Positions 10,159-18,178 of a stretch of DNA of 64,000 nt are shown piece by piece. Position numbers and translations under genes: made by a program. Location of the stretch: positions 1 through 64,000 of the forward strand of contig NZ_QPKI01000021.1 in the NCBI RefSeq assembly GCF_003339685.1, given 5' to 3'. Every line of letters begins with the position of its first letter. Within the stretch, counting starts at the first letter, position 1. Source of the DNA: Halomonas sp. DQ26W (lineage in GTDB: Bacteria > Pseudomonadota > Gammaproteobacteria > Pseudomonadales > Halomonadaceae). The notes under the pieces were generated by a model. That model was given only the letters and a program-made list of their open reading frames with translations. It was not told the origin of the DNA and ran no database searches.

Positions 10159-10862
10159 GTGCTCGTCGGGTCAGGGACATCGAATATCAGCTACTACCGG
10201 GCAGCTCGCGTAGAACCACGGACATTGTCATCGAGCGCGATGGTTGCATCGTCGTACGTCCACCCGCCAGCTACACGCCCGAGCAGGTGGATGCAGTGGT
10301 CGAGAGCAAGCGAATGTGGATCTACCGCAACCTGGCTGAGTGGAAAGACCTGAATGCCAGCGCCGTGGCTCGCGAATGGGTAAATGGCGAAAGCTTTCTC
10401 TATCTGGGCAGCGCCTATAGGTTGTCATTAGTGTCTCAGCAGAGCGCGCCTCTGAAGCTTAGGGAAGGGCGATTTTGTCTGAGCCGTGATGTCATCGAGC
10501 GAGGTGGTACGCCTGCGGCTCGTAACGCTTTTGTGTGCTTTTACGCTGACAAGGGGCAACAACGCTTTCGTGAGCGCGTGGCGTATTTCGCACCCAAGGT
10601 GGGTGTAGAGGTTGGCGGGATTAAAGTTAAAGACATGGGCTATCGTTGGGCTAGCTGCGGCAGGAGCGCCACTCTGAACTTCCATTGGAAGTGCATGATG
10701 GCGCCACCGAAGATCGTGGACTATATCGTCGTTCACGAGCTATGCCATTTTCATTATCGACATCATGGCGATACTTTCTGGAACGAGGTCGATAAGGTGC
10801 TCCCGGATTGGCGCGAGCGGAAGGAGTGGCTGCGCAAAAATGGAGCTGGTCTAGAATTGTAG
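10155..10862 (+). CDS. YgjP/SprT-like zinc metallopeptidase-family protein (DUF45), last gene of the RM operon
   Basis: Predicted metal-dependent hydrolase, 235 residues. It carries the YgjP family signature: WASCGRSATLNFHW (165-178), then HELCHF with the zinc-binding HExxH-type site at 194-198, the third ligand region HH at 203-204 and FW just after. The start overlaps the hsdR stop as ATGA, with GGGAGG at 10143-10148, so it is the sixth gene of the operon. YgjP-like genes are frequently found next to type I RM genes, but their molecular role is not established; proteolysis, possibly of an RM subunit, is an inference. Homology is clear; substrate is unknown. Confidence 0.88.
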   Translation: MSARRVRDIEYQLLPGSSRRTTDIVIERDGCIVVRPPASYTPEQVDAVVESKRMWIYRNLAEWKDLNASAVAREWVNGESFLYLGSAYRLSLVSQQSAPLKLREGRFCLSRDVIERGGTPAARNAFVCFYADKGQQRFRERVAYFAPKVGVEVGGIKVKDMGYRWASCGRSATLNFHWKCMMAPPKIVDYIVVHELCHFHYRHHGDTFWNEVDKVLPDWRERKEWLRKNGAGLEL

Positions 10863-10869
10863 TCGCCAG

Positions 10870-11076
10870 CTATTCACTTGGCACTGTAGCGTCGAACGGT
10901 GGTGCGGGTAGGGGTTTCAATCCTACCACTCCCAGCCGTCGCCCTTGAAGATCGCGCACCTGCCGCGCCAGCGTGAAGACATGCTCATCCACGGCGCCAA
11001 GGTCTTTCAGTACGGCAGCAAGATTGAGCAGGTAATCGCGGTTGGGGCCGCTGGGCCGTGGGGTATCCAGAATCAT
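10870..11076 (-). CDS. Small hypothetical protein coupled to the EamA exporter
   Basis: 68-residue protein starting MILDTPRPSGPNRDYLLNLA. Its ATG (11076-11074) overlaps the TGA of the upstream EamA gene as ATGA, which supports translation by coupling. It has no signal peptide, membrane segment or metal motif; the first half is probably helical and the C-terminus is proline-rich (LKPLPAPP). I do not recognise the family. It ends 7 bases from the convergent ygjP-like gene. It may be a conserved companion of the transporter or an uncharacterised cytosolic small protein. Confidence 0.55.
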   Translation of the reverse strand: MILDTPRPSGPNRDYLLNLAAVLKDLGAVDEHVFTLARQVRDLQGRRLGVVGLKPLPAPPFDATVPSE

Positions 11077-11972
11077 AAGCTGCGATTGGCTCTGCGCATG
11101 AGAGGCTGGGTCAACGTCTGCGCCATGATGACACCCGCCAGCACCAGCACGCCTCCAACCAGGTGGAACAGCGCGATTCGCTCGTTCAGGAAGGCCATGG
11201 CGATCAGGGCGCTGAACAGCGGCATCAGGTTGATGAAAATGCTCGCCTGGCTGGCGCCGATCTGGCGGATGGCGCGCATCCACAGGAAGGTGGTGACGAT
11301 CGAGGCGGGAATGCCGGCGTAGAGAATCAGCCAGACGTTTTGACTGTCCACCGGCGTCATCGGCCCCAGCAGGTAGCCGGGCAGCAGGAACAGTACGGCG
11401 AAGCAGACCTGCACGTAGAGCACGACCCAGGGCGGCAGGTCCAGCGGCCAGCGCTTGAGCATGACACCGTAGAGCGCGTAGCAGGTAGCGGCGACCACCA
11501 TCAGCAGGTCGCCCAGGGCGACTTCCAGCTGCAGCAGTGAGAGTGGGTTGCCGCGCCCCAGCAGTACGGTAACGCCAAACAGCGCCACGATACCGCCCAG
11601 GGTGCCACCGAGGCTCGGCGCCTCTCGCAGGATCAGCGCGCTGAGCAGTACGGTTAGCAGCGGCACCATGGCGGCAAGGATGCCCATGTTGGTAGCCGAG
11701 GTGGTCTCGGCGGCGACATAGGCCAGGCCCTGCCACAGCGCCATGCCGATCAGGCCCAGCACCGCAAGCTTGGGCCAGTGGCGTCGGATGGCATCGCGAT
11801 GCTGCCAGGCGGACGGCAGCACGAAGGGCGTGAGCACGGCCAGTGCCAGCACCCAGCGCAGGAAGGCGATGCTGCTGGGAGCGATGGTGCCCACGGTGAG
11901 CTGGTTGATGGTCATGTTGCCCGACCAGATCAGCACGGCACCGAGCGGGGCCAGGAAATAGAGCAGCGGCAT
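11073..11972 (-). CDS. EamA/DMT-superfamily transporter, probable small-metabolite exporter
   Basis: Inner-membrane carrier of 299 residues with ten predicted hydrophobic segments arranged as two EamA repeats (about 5-135 and 148-285). The first repeat starts FLAPLGAVLIWSGNMTINQL; the second contains LGDLLMVVAATCYALYGVML. Family members export amino acids, nucleobases or other metabolites, and the substrate cannot be read from sequence. The ATG at 11972 is preferred over the longer frame to 12032 because it has AGAGG 5 bases upstream and the hydrophobic segment starts at once. The gene is followed by an overlapping 68-residue ORF. A strong hairpin lies 23 bases upstream of the start. Confidence 0.88.
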   Translation of the reverse strand: MPLLYFLAPLGAVLIWSGNMTINQLTVGTIAPSSIAFLRWVLALAVLTPFVLPSAWQHRDAIRRHWPKLAVLGLIGMALWQGLAYVAAETTSATNMGILAAMVPLLTVLLSALILREAPSLGGTLGGIVALFGVTVLLGRGNPLSLLQLEVALGDLLMVVAATCYALYGVMLKRWPLDLPPWVVLYVQVCFAVLFLLPGYLLGPMTPVDSQNVWLILYAGIPASIVTTFLWMRAIRQIGASQASIFINLMPLFSALIAMAFLNERIALFHLVGGVLVLAGVIMAQTLTQPLMRRANRSL

Positions 11973-11994
11973 GGCGACCTCTTGAACAAGGCAA

Positions 11995-12014
11995 AGCCCC
12001 GCTGAGGCGGGGCT
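11995..12014 (-). terminator. GC-rich hairpin between the zinc-finger gene and the EamA gene
   Basis: Perfect 8-bp stem AGCCCCGC/GCGGGGCT with a 4-base loop. On the minus strand it is followed by TTTGCCTTG, a weak T-tract. It probably terminates the upstream zinc-finger gene or attenuates read-through into the EamA gene. Confidence 0.5.
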
Positions 12015-12127
12015 CTGGAGAGCTGTCATCATATCGCGCTGAAACGACGCTGCAAGTCATGAGACGGCTAATGGTATTAGCCGCTTGAAGTCGTGCCGAC
12101 GAAGCGCCAGGCTGGTTGGGCGACACC

Positions 12128-12394
12128 CTAGCGCAGCTGACTGTCCTTGCTGCCGCGGCGGTTGTAGCCGCTATAGGTCGTCTGCTGCTTGTCTCGCTCG
12201 CTCTGGCAGGCAATGCACAGGCGCACACCCCTGATCGCCTCGCGGCGAGCCTGGGGAATCTCGTCTCCGCACTCCTCGCAGTGTGTCAGGCTCTCGCCGG
12301 TGGGAAGCTGGCTGCGTACCCGCTGCAGCGCATCTTCCACCGTACTTTCGATCTGCTCCTGCTCGGCGCCGTCTCTTGACCAGCCACCAGCCAC
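12128..12394 (-). CDS. DksA/TraR-family C4 zinc-finger protein (YbiI-like)
   Basis: Small 88-residue protein with the TraR/DksA zinc finger CxxC...CxxC (Cys39, Cys42, Cys60, Cys63) in the typical setting CEECGDEIPQARREAI and LCIACQ. It is as short as TraR or YbiI and lacks most of the DksA coiled coil, so binding in the RNA polymerase secondary channel is possible but unproven. The start is GTG at 12394, supported by GGAGGA upstream; no in-frame ATG is nearby. It is a single gene between two hairpins. Confidence 0.85.
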   Translation of the reverse strand: MAGGWSRDGAEQEQIESTVEDALQRVRSQLPTGESLTHCEECGDEIPQARREAIRGVRLCIACQSERDKQQTTYSGYNRRGSKDSQLR

Positions 12395-12452
12395 TGTCCT
12401 TCCTCCCTGGCTCTTCGCGAGCCAATTTTCATCCTGAAAATCGCTTTGAAAA

Positions 12453-12478
12453 GCGACAAGGGCTTTGGCCCTCGTCGC
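12453..12478 (-). terminator. Rho-independent terminator of the small secreted-protein gene
   Basis: Stem of 11 positions with one mismatch (GCGACaAGGGC against GCCCTcGTCGC) and a TTTG/CAAA loop. On the minus strand it is followed by TTTTC. It lies 9 bases beyond the stop of the gene ending at 12487. Confidence 0.7.
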
Positions 12479-12486
12479 CTATCCGG

Positions 12487-12738
12487 TCAAACGCCGAGGA
12501 TTTCCTTGGCCTGGTTCAATAAATCTTCTGAGCGAGCATGGTCGCCGGCATTGTGAGCTTCCTCGCCCTCCTGGCGCAGCTCGTTGACCTGCTCGATTTC
12601 GGCCTCGCTTAGCTGGGCGACCTTGGCGTCGTCCTGCAGGGCCTCGTCGATCTCGCCCATCAGCATGGGGCAGCTGGCGGCCCAGGCCGGAAAGGCGAAG
12701 GCGAGTAATACCAGTGCGGCAAACAGTGTCTTTATCAT
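12487..12738 (-). CDS. Small secreted/periplasmic hypothetical protein
   Basis: 83-residue protein with a clear signal peptide (MIKTLFAALVLLAFAFPAWA, cleavage probably after AWA) and a mature part of about 63 acidic residues, helical, containing EEAHNAGDHARSEDLLNQA, like a single short tetratricopeptide-type helix pair. One cysteine follows the cleavage site. I do not recognise a named family. GGAGAC precedes the ATG and a terminator follows, so it is a monocistronic gene. A TATACT -10-like hexamer lies at 12873-12878 on the minus strand, without a good -35. Confidence 0.7.
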   Translation of the reverse strand: MIKTLFAALVLLAFAFPAWAASCPMLMGEIDEALQDDAKVAQLSEAEIEQVNELRQEGEEAHNAGDHARSEDLLNQAKEILGV

Positions 12739-12910
12739 CGTGGATGTCTCCTTTGAACGCAGCCGGTCGGCTGGTCCGAATGGATAGGCAATGCCTCGAC
12801 CGTAACCGTCTTTCTGAGCCAGCTCTCCCCGACGTGATGCGGTGCCGGTGAGCCATCGGTTCGGCCGCTGTCAGTATAGATAACCCGGGCGAACTGCACA
12901 GGACAGAAAC

Positions 12911-12936
12911 GCCCCGCTGTCATGCAACAGCAGGGC
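12911..12936 (-). terminator. Terminator hairpin after the GlcG-like gene
   Basis: Stem of 10 positions with one mismatch (GCCCcGCTGT against ACAGCaGGGC) and a 6-base loop. On the minus strand it is followed by GTTTCTG. It sits 28 bases after the GlcG-like stop. Confidence 0.55.
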
Positions 12937-12963
12937 GCTTGCGAGGTTGGCCTGGCCTGGACT

Positions 12964-13365
12964 TCAGCCGATGGCGGCGACGCCGGCGCGAGCGACCTGC
13001 ACGTCCTGGTCTGGCTTGACGCCGGAGATCCCGACGGTGCCGGCGACCTGGCCGTCGACGATCACCGGTACGCCGCCGGAGAGCATCGCCTTCATCGGGG
13101 CGGTGACGAAGGCGGTGCGGCCGTTGTTGATCATCTCTTCGAACAGCTGTGTCTCGCGGGCGCCATAGGCGGAGGTGCGCGCCTTCTCGGTGGCTGCCTC
13201 GACGCTGAACAGAGGCGCCTTGTCCAGGCGGCGCAGGCCGAGCAGGTGACCGCCGTCGTCGGCCACGGCAATGGTCACGGCCCAGCCGTTGGCTTCCGCT
13301 TCCTGCTGGGCGGCATCGAGAATGGCGTTGACGTCGGTCAGGGTGAGTACGGGCTTGGTCTTCAT
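12964..13365 (-). CDS. glcG: GlcG/HbpS-like heme-binding-family protein
   Basis: 133-residue protein of the GlcG/HbpS (PF03928) family. The N-terminus is KPVLTLTDVNAILDAAQQEA; the glycine-rich C-terminal half has MLSGGVPVIVDGQVAGTVGI and ends with a GV...D...A pattern. In E. coli glcG is part of the glycolate operon; its exact role there is unknown, and HbpS homologues bind heme and sense redox state. The ATG at 13365 is preferred because AAGGAG lies 7 bases upstream; the longer frame reads into repeat DNA. It is on the same strand as glcDEF but separated from glcF by a palindromic repeat of about 100 bases, so it may be transcribed separately. Confidence 0.85.
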   Translation of the reverse strand: MKTKPVLTLTDVNAILDAAQQEAEANGWAVTIAVADDGGHLLGLRRLDKAPLFSVEAATEKARTSAYGARETQLFEEMINNGRTAFVTAPMKAMLSGGVPVIVDGQVAGTVGISGVKPDQDVQVARAGVAAIG

Positions 13366-13408
13366 GGGTATCTCCTTGGTTCGAGCTACTGTTGCCGGTG
13401 ATGAGCTT

Positions 13409-13510
13409 CCCGGCGACAAGCCTTCGCGAGGGCGCTGTGAACCCGTCCCTGGGCGCTACTTTTGCCATCCATGGCAAAAGACCCTCGTTTCGCCTTGTCC
13501 CCGGCGCTCA
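13409..13510. repeat. Dispersed palindromic repeat, copy A
   Basis: Intergenic element with outer arms GACAAG...CTTGTC and CGAGGG...CCCTCG, the shared block GGCGCTGTGAACCC...TCCCTGGGCGCTAC, and an inner hairpin with arms CTTTTGCCAT/ATGGCAAAAG (13459-13480). Related copies are at 49361-49478, 50431-50548, 61901-62009 and 62844-63038. Confidence 0.85.
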
Positions 13511-13554
13511 TCGGATGCGGTGCTGAATGTTCTTTTAAGCGCTGCCCGCCGAGG

Positions 13555-14802
13555 CTAGCTGTTTACGGGCGGAGACAGGGCTTCGTTGACGATTTCTATC
13601 CAGTGTCTGACGGGCGTTCGCCCCGCGCCGTTGAGGTGGGTCTGGCAGCCGATATTGGCGGTCACGATGAGCTCCGGGGCGCCGGCTTCCAGGGCGTTGA
13701 GCTTGTTGTCGCGCAATTGGGTGGCAAGTTCCGGCTGGGTGATGGAGTAGGTGCCCGCCGAGCCGCAGCAGAGGTGGGCGTCCTGTACAGGCGTCAGCGA
13801 AAAGCCGAGCTTGACCAGCACGCCTTCGACGGCGCCGCCGAGCTTCTGGGCATGCTGCAGGGTGCAGGGGCAGTGGAAGGCGAGCCTGCGGCTCTCCTTC
13901 ACCTTCAGCATTTCCAGGTCCTCGTCGCGCAGCACTTCAACGAGATCGCGAGCCAGCTCACTGACCCGGCGGGCTTTTTCGGCGTAGTCGGGGTCGCCCT
14001 CCAGCATCTCGCCGTACTCCTTGACGAAGGCACCACAGCCGCTGGCGGTCTGCACGATGGCTTCGGCACCGGCCTCTACGTGTGGCCACCAGGCGTCGAT
14101 ATTGGCGCGAATACGGGCTCGGCCGTCGTCCTGGGCGTTGAGGTGGAAATCCACAGCGCCACAGCAGCCTGCCTCGGGAGCCGGGGTGAGGCCAATGCCC
14201 AGACGGTCCAGCACCCTTGCCGTGGCGGCATTGGTGTTGGGCGAAAGCCCCGGCTGCACGCAGCCTTCGAGAATCAGCATCTGGCGTTGGTGTCTCTTGC
14301 CCTCGGGCCGTGCCCCGGCATCCACCGGCTTGGGCGGCAGCTTGTCCTTGAGCTTCCCTGGCACCAGCGGCTTGAAGGTCTGGCCCAGTTTGAGCAGCGC
14401 CTGGAAGCGTTTGGGATCGGTCAGGGCCTTGCGCAGCCCATAGCGCAGGGCGCGGTCGCTAGCCTTGCGCGGCACCCGCCGTTCGATCTCGGCGCGGCCG
14501 ATGTCGAGCAGCTTGTGGTACTCCACGCCGGAGGGGCAGGTGGTCTCGCAGTTGCGACAGGTCAGGCAGCGGTCCAGGTGCAGCCGGGTCTGCTCGGTGA
14601 CGTTCACGTCGTCGTCGGGGTTCTCCAGCATCTCCTTCATCAGGTAGATGCGTCCCCGGGGGCCGTCGCGTTCGTCGCCCAGCAATTGATAGGTAGGGCA
14701 GGTGGCGTTGCAGAAGCCGCAGTGAACGCAGCTGCGCAGGACGCGGTCGGCCTCGCGGATGTGCGGCTTCTTGAGGTCTTCCTCGGTAAAGTGCGTCTGC
14801 AT
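13555..14802 (-). CDS. glcF: Glycolate oxidase iron-sulfur subunit GlcF
   Basis: Electron-transfer subunit of the membrane-associated glycolate oxidase, 415 residues, normal length. Two ferredoxin-type 4Fe-4S motifs are present: CVHCGFCNATCP (Cys25, 28, 31, 35) and CLTCRNCETTCP (Cys79, 82, 85, 89). Two CCG-domain motifs (CCGAVDF and CCGSAGTY) lie in the C-terminal half. The start at 14802 has GAGGAAAC upstream and matches the family N-terminus (THFTEEDLKKPHI). It follows glcE by 20 bases on the same transcript. It passes electrons from the FAD subunits to the respiratory chain. Confidence 0.95.
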   Translation of the reverse strand: MQTHFTEEDLKKPHIREADRVLRSCVHCGFCNATCPTYQLLGDERDGPRGRIYLMKEMLENPDDDVNVTEQTRLHLDRCLTCRNCETTCPSGVEYHKLLDIGRAEIERRVPRKASDRALRYGLRKALTDPKRFQALLKLGQTFKPLVPGKLKDKLPPKPVDAGARPEGKRHQRQMLILEGCVQPGLSPNTNAATARVLDRLGIGLTPAPEAGCCGAVDFHLNAQDDGRARIRANIDAWWPHVEAGAEAIVQTASGCGAFVKEYGEMLEGDPDYAEKARRVSELARDLVEVLRDEDLEMLKVKESRRLAFHCPCTLQHAQKLGGAVEGVLVKLGFSLTPVQDAHLCCGSAGTYSITQPELATQLRDNKLNALEAGAPELIVTANIGCQTHLNGAGRTPVRHWIEIVNEALSPPVNS

Positions 14803-14822
14803 GTCGGTTTCCTCGATACGTC

Positions 14823-15944
14823 TCAGAACGCTGCGTAGAGCCGGCCCGGGTTGAAGATGCCCTTGGGGTCGAGCTCGGCCTTGAGGTTGCGGTGATACTT
14901 CAGCAGCACCGATGGCAGCGGGGTAAAGGGCTCGTCGCTTCCCGGCCCTCCACAGGCGCCCAGGTAGGTGGCATGACCATCGACGCGCCGGCAGGCGCTG
15001 CGCAGGGTCTCGGCATCGATGGCACTCCTGACCCAGCACTGGGCGCCGGCCCAGTCGTGGATCATCGAGGCTTCCGCTGCGTCGGCGAGCCCCAGCGAGG
15101 CCGTGCGATGGGGCAGTGACAGGCGCCACAGGGGCCGGTCGCTGGCCCTGGCGGAGGCGTCACCCTGGCCGAAGAAGTCCAGCTTCAGGTCCCGTAACGC
15201 GGGCCAGAATTTCTCATCCAGCTCGTCGCCGCCAAGACGCTCGCGGGTGGCGGCCACGGAGCTCGGCCCACCTTCCAGGCGGATATGCAGGGCGCCCTCC
15301 AGCCAGGCTGCCGCACTGATGGGCAGCGGCTCACGGCCCCAGTCGGCCAGCCTGTTGCGCGCCTCCTCGAGTGAGATATCCAGGTGCAGGCTGCGGCTGG
15401 CGCCGGGCCGGGGCAGCACCTTGAAGGTGACTTCGGTGAGCAGCCCGAGGGTGCCCTGGGCGCCGACCATCAGCCTCGACAGGTCGTAGCCAGCGACGTT
15501 TTTCATTACCTGGCCGCCGAAGCGCTGCTCGATCCCTTCGTGACCGAGCACCCGGGCGCCGAGCACGAAATCACGTACGCTGCCGGCCCAGGGGCGGCGT
15601 GGGCCGGAGAGGCCGGTGGCGACCATGCCGCCCACGGTGCTCGCTTCACCAAAGCGTGGCGGCTCGAAGGGCAGCATCTGCCCCTGCTCGGCGAGGGCGG
15701 CCTCGAGCTCGGCGAGAGGGGTGCCGCTGCGCACCGATACCACCAGCTCCACCGGGTCGTAGAAGGTGATGCCGCGGTGTTCGGCGGTGGATAGCACTTC
15801 GCCCTCGGTGGGACGGCCGTAGAAGCCGCGGGTATCGCCGCCGACGATGCGCAGCGGTGTGCCGGTGGCACTCGCCTGACGGATGCGCTCTGCCAATGAC
15901 TCGCTGGCGTCATGGTCATGGGGCGTCGTTGCTGTCTTGTCCAT
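14823..15944 (-). CDS. glcE: Glycolate oxidase FAD-binding subunit GlcE
   Basis: Second flavoprotein subunit of glycolate oxidase, 373 residues, the usual GlcE length. The FAD-binding type 4 domain occupies about residues 20-190 (LRIVGGDTRGFYGRP, GEASTVGGMVATGLSGP, KNVAGYDLSRLMVGAQGTLG) and the protein ends FNPGRLYAAF, the typical FAD-linked oxidase C-terminal motif. The ATG at 15944 is preferred because GGAGTGA precedes it and the longer upstream frame lies in glcD. It sits 11 bases after the glcD stop, so glcD, glcE and glcF form one tight operon. Confidence 0.95.
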   Translation of the reverse strand: MDKTATTPHDHDASESLAERIRQASATGTPLRIVGGDTRGFYGRPTEGEVLSTAEHRGITFYDPVELVVSVRSGTPLAELEAALAEQGQMLPFEPPRFGEASTVGGMVATGLSGPRRPWAGSVRDFVLGARVLGHEGIEQRFGGQVMKNVAGYDLSRLMVGAQGTLGLLTEVTFKVLPRPGASRSLHLDISLEEARNRLADWGREPLPISAAAWLEGALHIRLEGGPSSVAATRERLGGDELDEKFWPALRDLKLDFFGQGDASARASDRPLWRLSLPHRTASLGLADAAEASMIHDWAGAQCWVRSAIDAETLRSACRRVDGHATYLGACGGPGSDEPFTPLPSVLLKYHRNLKAELDPKGIFNPGRLYAAF

Positions 15945-15955
15945 GGTCACTCCAG

Positions 15956-17443
15956 TCAGCCTTGCTTGGCGGGGTCGGCTGCCGCGCTCTTGATGGTGCG
16001 GAATTCCGAGCAGCGCGCCGGTGTGGGAATGTTCTTGCCCGGGTTGAGCAGGCCCGTCGGATCGAAGGCGGCCTTGGCGGCGCGGAAGGTGGCCAGCTCG
16101 TCGGGGCGGAACTGGGCGCACATCTGGTTGATCTTCTCGCGGCCAACGCCATGCTCGCCGGTGATGGTGCCGCCCACCTCGACGCACAGTTCCAGGATCT
16201 TGCCGCCCAGCGCCTCGGCCTCGTCCAGCTCGCCCGGGGTGTTGGCATCGAACAGGATCAGCGGGTGCATGTTGCCGTCGCCGGCATGGAAGACGTTGGC
16301 CACGCGCAGGCCGTACTGCTCGGACAGGTCGGAGATGCCCTTCAGCACCCGGGCCAGCTCGCGGCGGGGTATGGTGCCGTCCATGCAGTAGTAGTCCGGC
16401 GACATGCGGCCCACTGCGGGGAAGGCGTTCTTGCGACCAGCCCAGAACAGCGCGCGCTCGGCATCGTCGCGGGCCTGCTGGATACCGGTGGCGCCGGCCG
16501 CCTCGAGTACGCGGCGAACGGTCTCGCAGTCGTCATCGACATCGGCTTCGACGCCATCCAGTTCGCAGAGCAGGATGGCGGCGGCCTCCACCGGATAGCC
16601 GGCGCCGATGAAGTCCTCGGCGGCGCGAATCGCCAGGTTGTCCATCATCTCCAGGCCGCCGGGAATGATCCCCGCTGCGATGATCGAGCCCACGGCATTG
16701 CCGGCCTTCTCGATGTCGTCGAAGCTGGCCATCAGCACCTTGGCGGTCTCGGGCTTGGGCAGCAGCTTGACGGTGATCTCGGTGACCACGCCGAGCATGC
16801 CCTCTGAGCCATTGAACAGCGCCAGCAGGTCGAAGCCGGGGGCGTCCAGGGCATCGCTGCCCAGGGTCATGTGCTCGCCCTCGATGGTCAGTACCTCGAC
16901 CTTGATCACGTTGTGCACGGTCAGGCCGTACTTGAGGCAGTGCACGCCGCCGGCGTTCTCGGCCACGTTGCCGCCGATGGAGCAGGCGATCTGGGAAGAG
17001 GGGTCCGGGGCGTAGTAGAGGCCATAGGGTGAGGCCGCCTCGGAGATGGCCAGGTTGCGTACCCCGGGCTCGACCCGGGCAATTCGTGCCTCGGGGTCGA
17101 TCTCCAGGATGCGGCTGAAGCGCGACAGCACCAGCAGCACGCCGTGCTCCAACGGCATGGCACCGCCCGAGAGGCCGGTGCCGGCCCCGCGGGTCACCAC
17201 CGGCACACCCAGGCGGTGGCAGGTCTTGAGCAGCTGTTCGACCTGGGCCAGGGTCTCTGGCAGCGCCACCAGCATGGGCAGGGTGCGATAGACCGAGAGG
17301 CCGTCGCACTCGAAGGGGTGCAGGTCTTCTTCACGATGCAGCAGCGTCAGGCCAGGCACGTCCTGGGCGAGACTGTCACGGATGGCGGTCTTGTCCAGCT
17401 TCGGCGCGGCGCCATCGAGTCGTTCATCGTAGAGGATATTCAT
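15956..17443 (-). CDS. glcD: Glycolate oxidase catalytic FAD subunit GlcD
   Basis: Oxidises glycolate to glyoxylate, 495 residues, matching E. coli GlcD length. The FAD-binding type 4 motifs are RGAGTGLSGGAMP near residue 85, IGGNVAENAGGVHCLKYG near 155 and GSEGMLGVVTEITVKLLP near 215. The C-terminal FAD-oxidase domain has HAGDGNMHPLILFD and GTITGEHGVG, followed by NPGKNIPTP. It is the first structural gene after the GntR regulator (51-base gap), with GAGGCG before the ATG. Glyoxylate made here can be used by the aminotransferase, malate synthase (not in this window) or the gcl pathway at 60106-63995. Confidence 0.95.
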   Translation of the reverse strand: MNILYDERLDGAAPKLDKTAIRDSLAQDVPGLTLLHREEDLHPFECDGLSVYRTLPMLVALPETLAQVEQLLKTCHRLGVPVVTRGAGTGLSGGAMPLEHGVLLVLSRFSRILEIDPEARIARVEPGVRNLAISEAASPYGLYYAPDPSSQIACSIGGNVAENAGGVHCLKYGLTVHNVIKVEVLTIEGEHMTLGSDALDAPGFDLLALFNGSEGMLGVVTEITVKLLPKPETAKVLMASFDDIEKAGNAVGSIIAAGIIPGGLEMMDNLAIRAAEDFIGAGYPVEAAAILLCELDGVEADVDDDCETVRRVLEAAGATGIQQARDDAERALFWAGRKNAFPAVGRMSPDYYCMDGTIPRRELARVLKGISDLSEQYGLRVANVFHAGDGNMHPLILFDANTPGELDEAEALGGKILELCVEVGGTITGEHGVGREKINQMCAQFRPDELATFRAAKAAFDPTGLLNPGKNIPTPARCSEFRTIKSAAADPAKQG

Positions 17444-17494
17444 AGAGACGCCTCATTGAGAGTCATGGCGGCAGGGGCGTAGCGGCATGCCAGG

Positions 17495-18178
17495 TCAGGA
17501 GTTTGCTACGTTGCGGCTTTCCTCGTCGTCGATAACGCCGGCGATCGAGGCTACCTCGAGCTTGTTGCACAGATGCTCGCGCAGTACCTGGCCCAACCGC
17601 TTGCTGTCACGCTTCTTGAGTGCGGCGATCATCTCTTCATGGTCCTGTACGGCGCGGCGCCAATAGCTGTCGGTCATCTTCTTGGAATAACGAACCCGCT
17701 TCACCCGCTGACTGAGGTTATTGTACATCTCCAGCAGTGCATCGTTGTTGGAGGCGGCCAGCAAGCTCTCGTGGATCCGCTGGTTCACCTGGAAATATTC
17801 CGGCAGCTCACGATTGTGATAATGCTCGAGCATGCGGTCGTGCAGCGCGCAGATCGTCGCGATGCCCTCCTCGCTGATCTGCTGGCAAGCCAACTCGCCC
17901 GAGAGCCCTTCGAGGGCGCCCATCAGATCATAGGTGTCCTTGACCTGCTTCAGGGTCAATTGTCTGACTCGCGCACCCCGATTGGGCAGCAGTTCCACCA
18001 GGCCCTCCGAGGCCAGCACCTTGAGCGCTTCGCGTAGGGGCGTGCGTGATACGCCGAAACTCTCGCACAGCTGCTTCTCGGAGATGCGTTCCCCGGGTGC
18101 GAGTTCCCCTTGCTCGATGAGGTCTCGGATGCGATCGGCGACCTCTCGGTAGAGGGTACGAGGCTGAATCTTGGTCAT
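17495..18178 (-). CDS. FadR-family (FCD) GntR regulator of the glycolate operon, GlcC-like
   Basis: Transcription regulator, 227 residues. The N-terminal winged helix (about 8-75) includes ISEKQLCESFGVSRTPLREALKVLASEGLVEL. The C-terminal FCD ligand-binding domain (about 85-215) has the metal-binding pattern with ...QRIHESLL and ...DHEEMIAAL...REHL. It lies directly upstream of glcD on the same strand and divergent to the TRAP/CoA-transferase cluster, so it probably controls both sides. Position suggests a GlcC-like sensor of glycolate or a related acid. It could instead answer to the TRAP substrate. Confidence 0.85.
   Translation of the reverse strand: MTKIQPRTLYREVADRIRDLIEQGELAPGERISEKQLCESFGVSRTPLREALKVLASEGLVELLPNRGARVRQLTLKQVKDTYDLMGALEGLSGELACQQISEEGIATICALHDRMLEHYHNRELPEYFQVNQRIHESLLAASNNDALLEMYNNLSQRVKRVRYSKKMTDSYWRRAVQDHEEMIAALKKRDSKRLGQVLREHLCNKLEVASIAGVIDDEESRNVANS

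Noticed and set aside
10870-12228. 452-residue minus-strand ORF
   Set aside because: Only its last 68 codons look coding; the rest overlaps the EamA gene in another frame.
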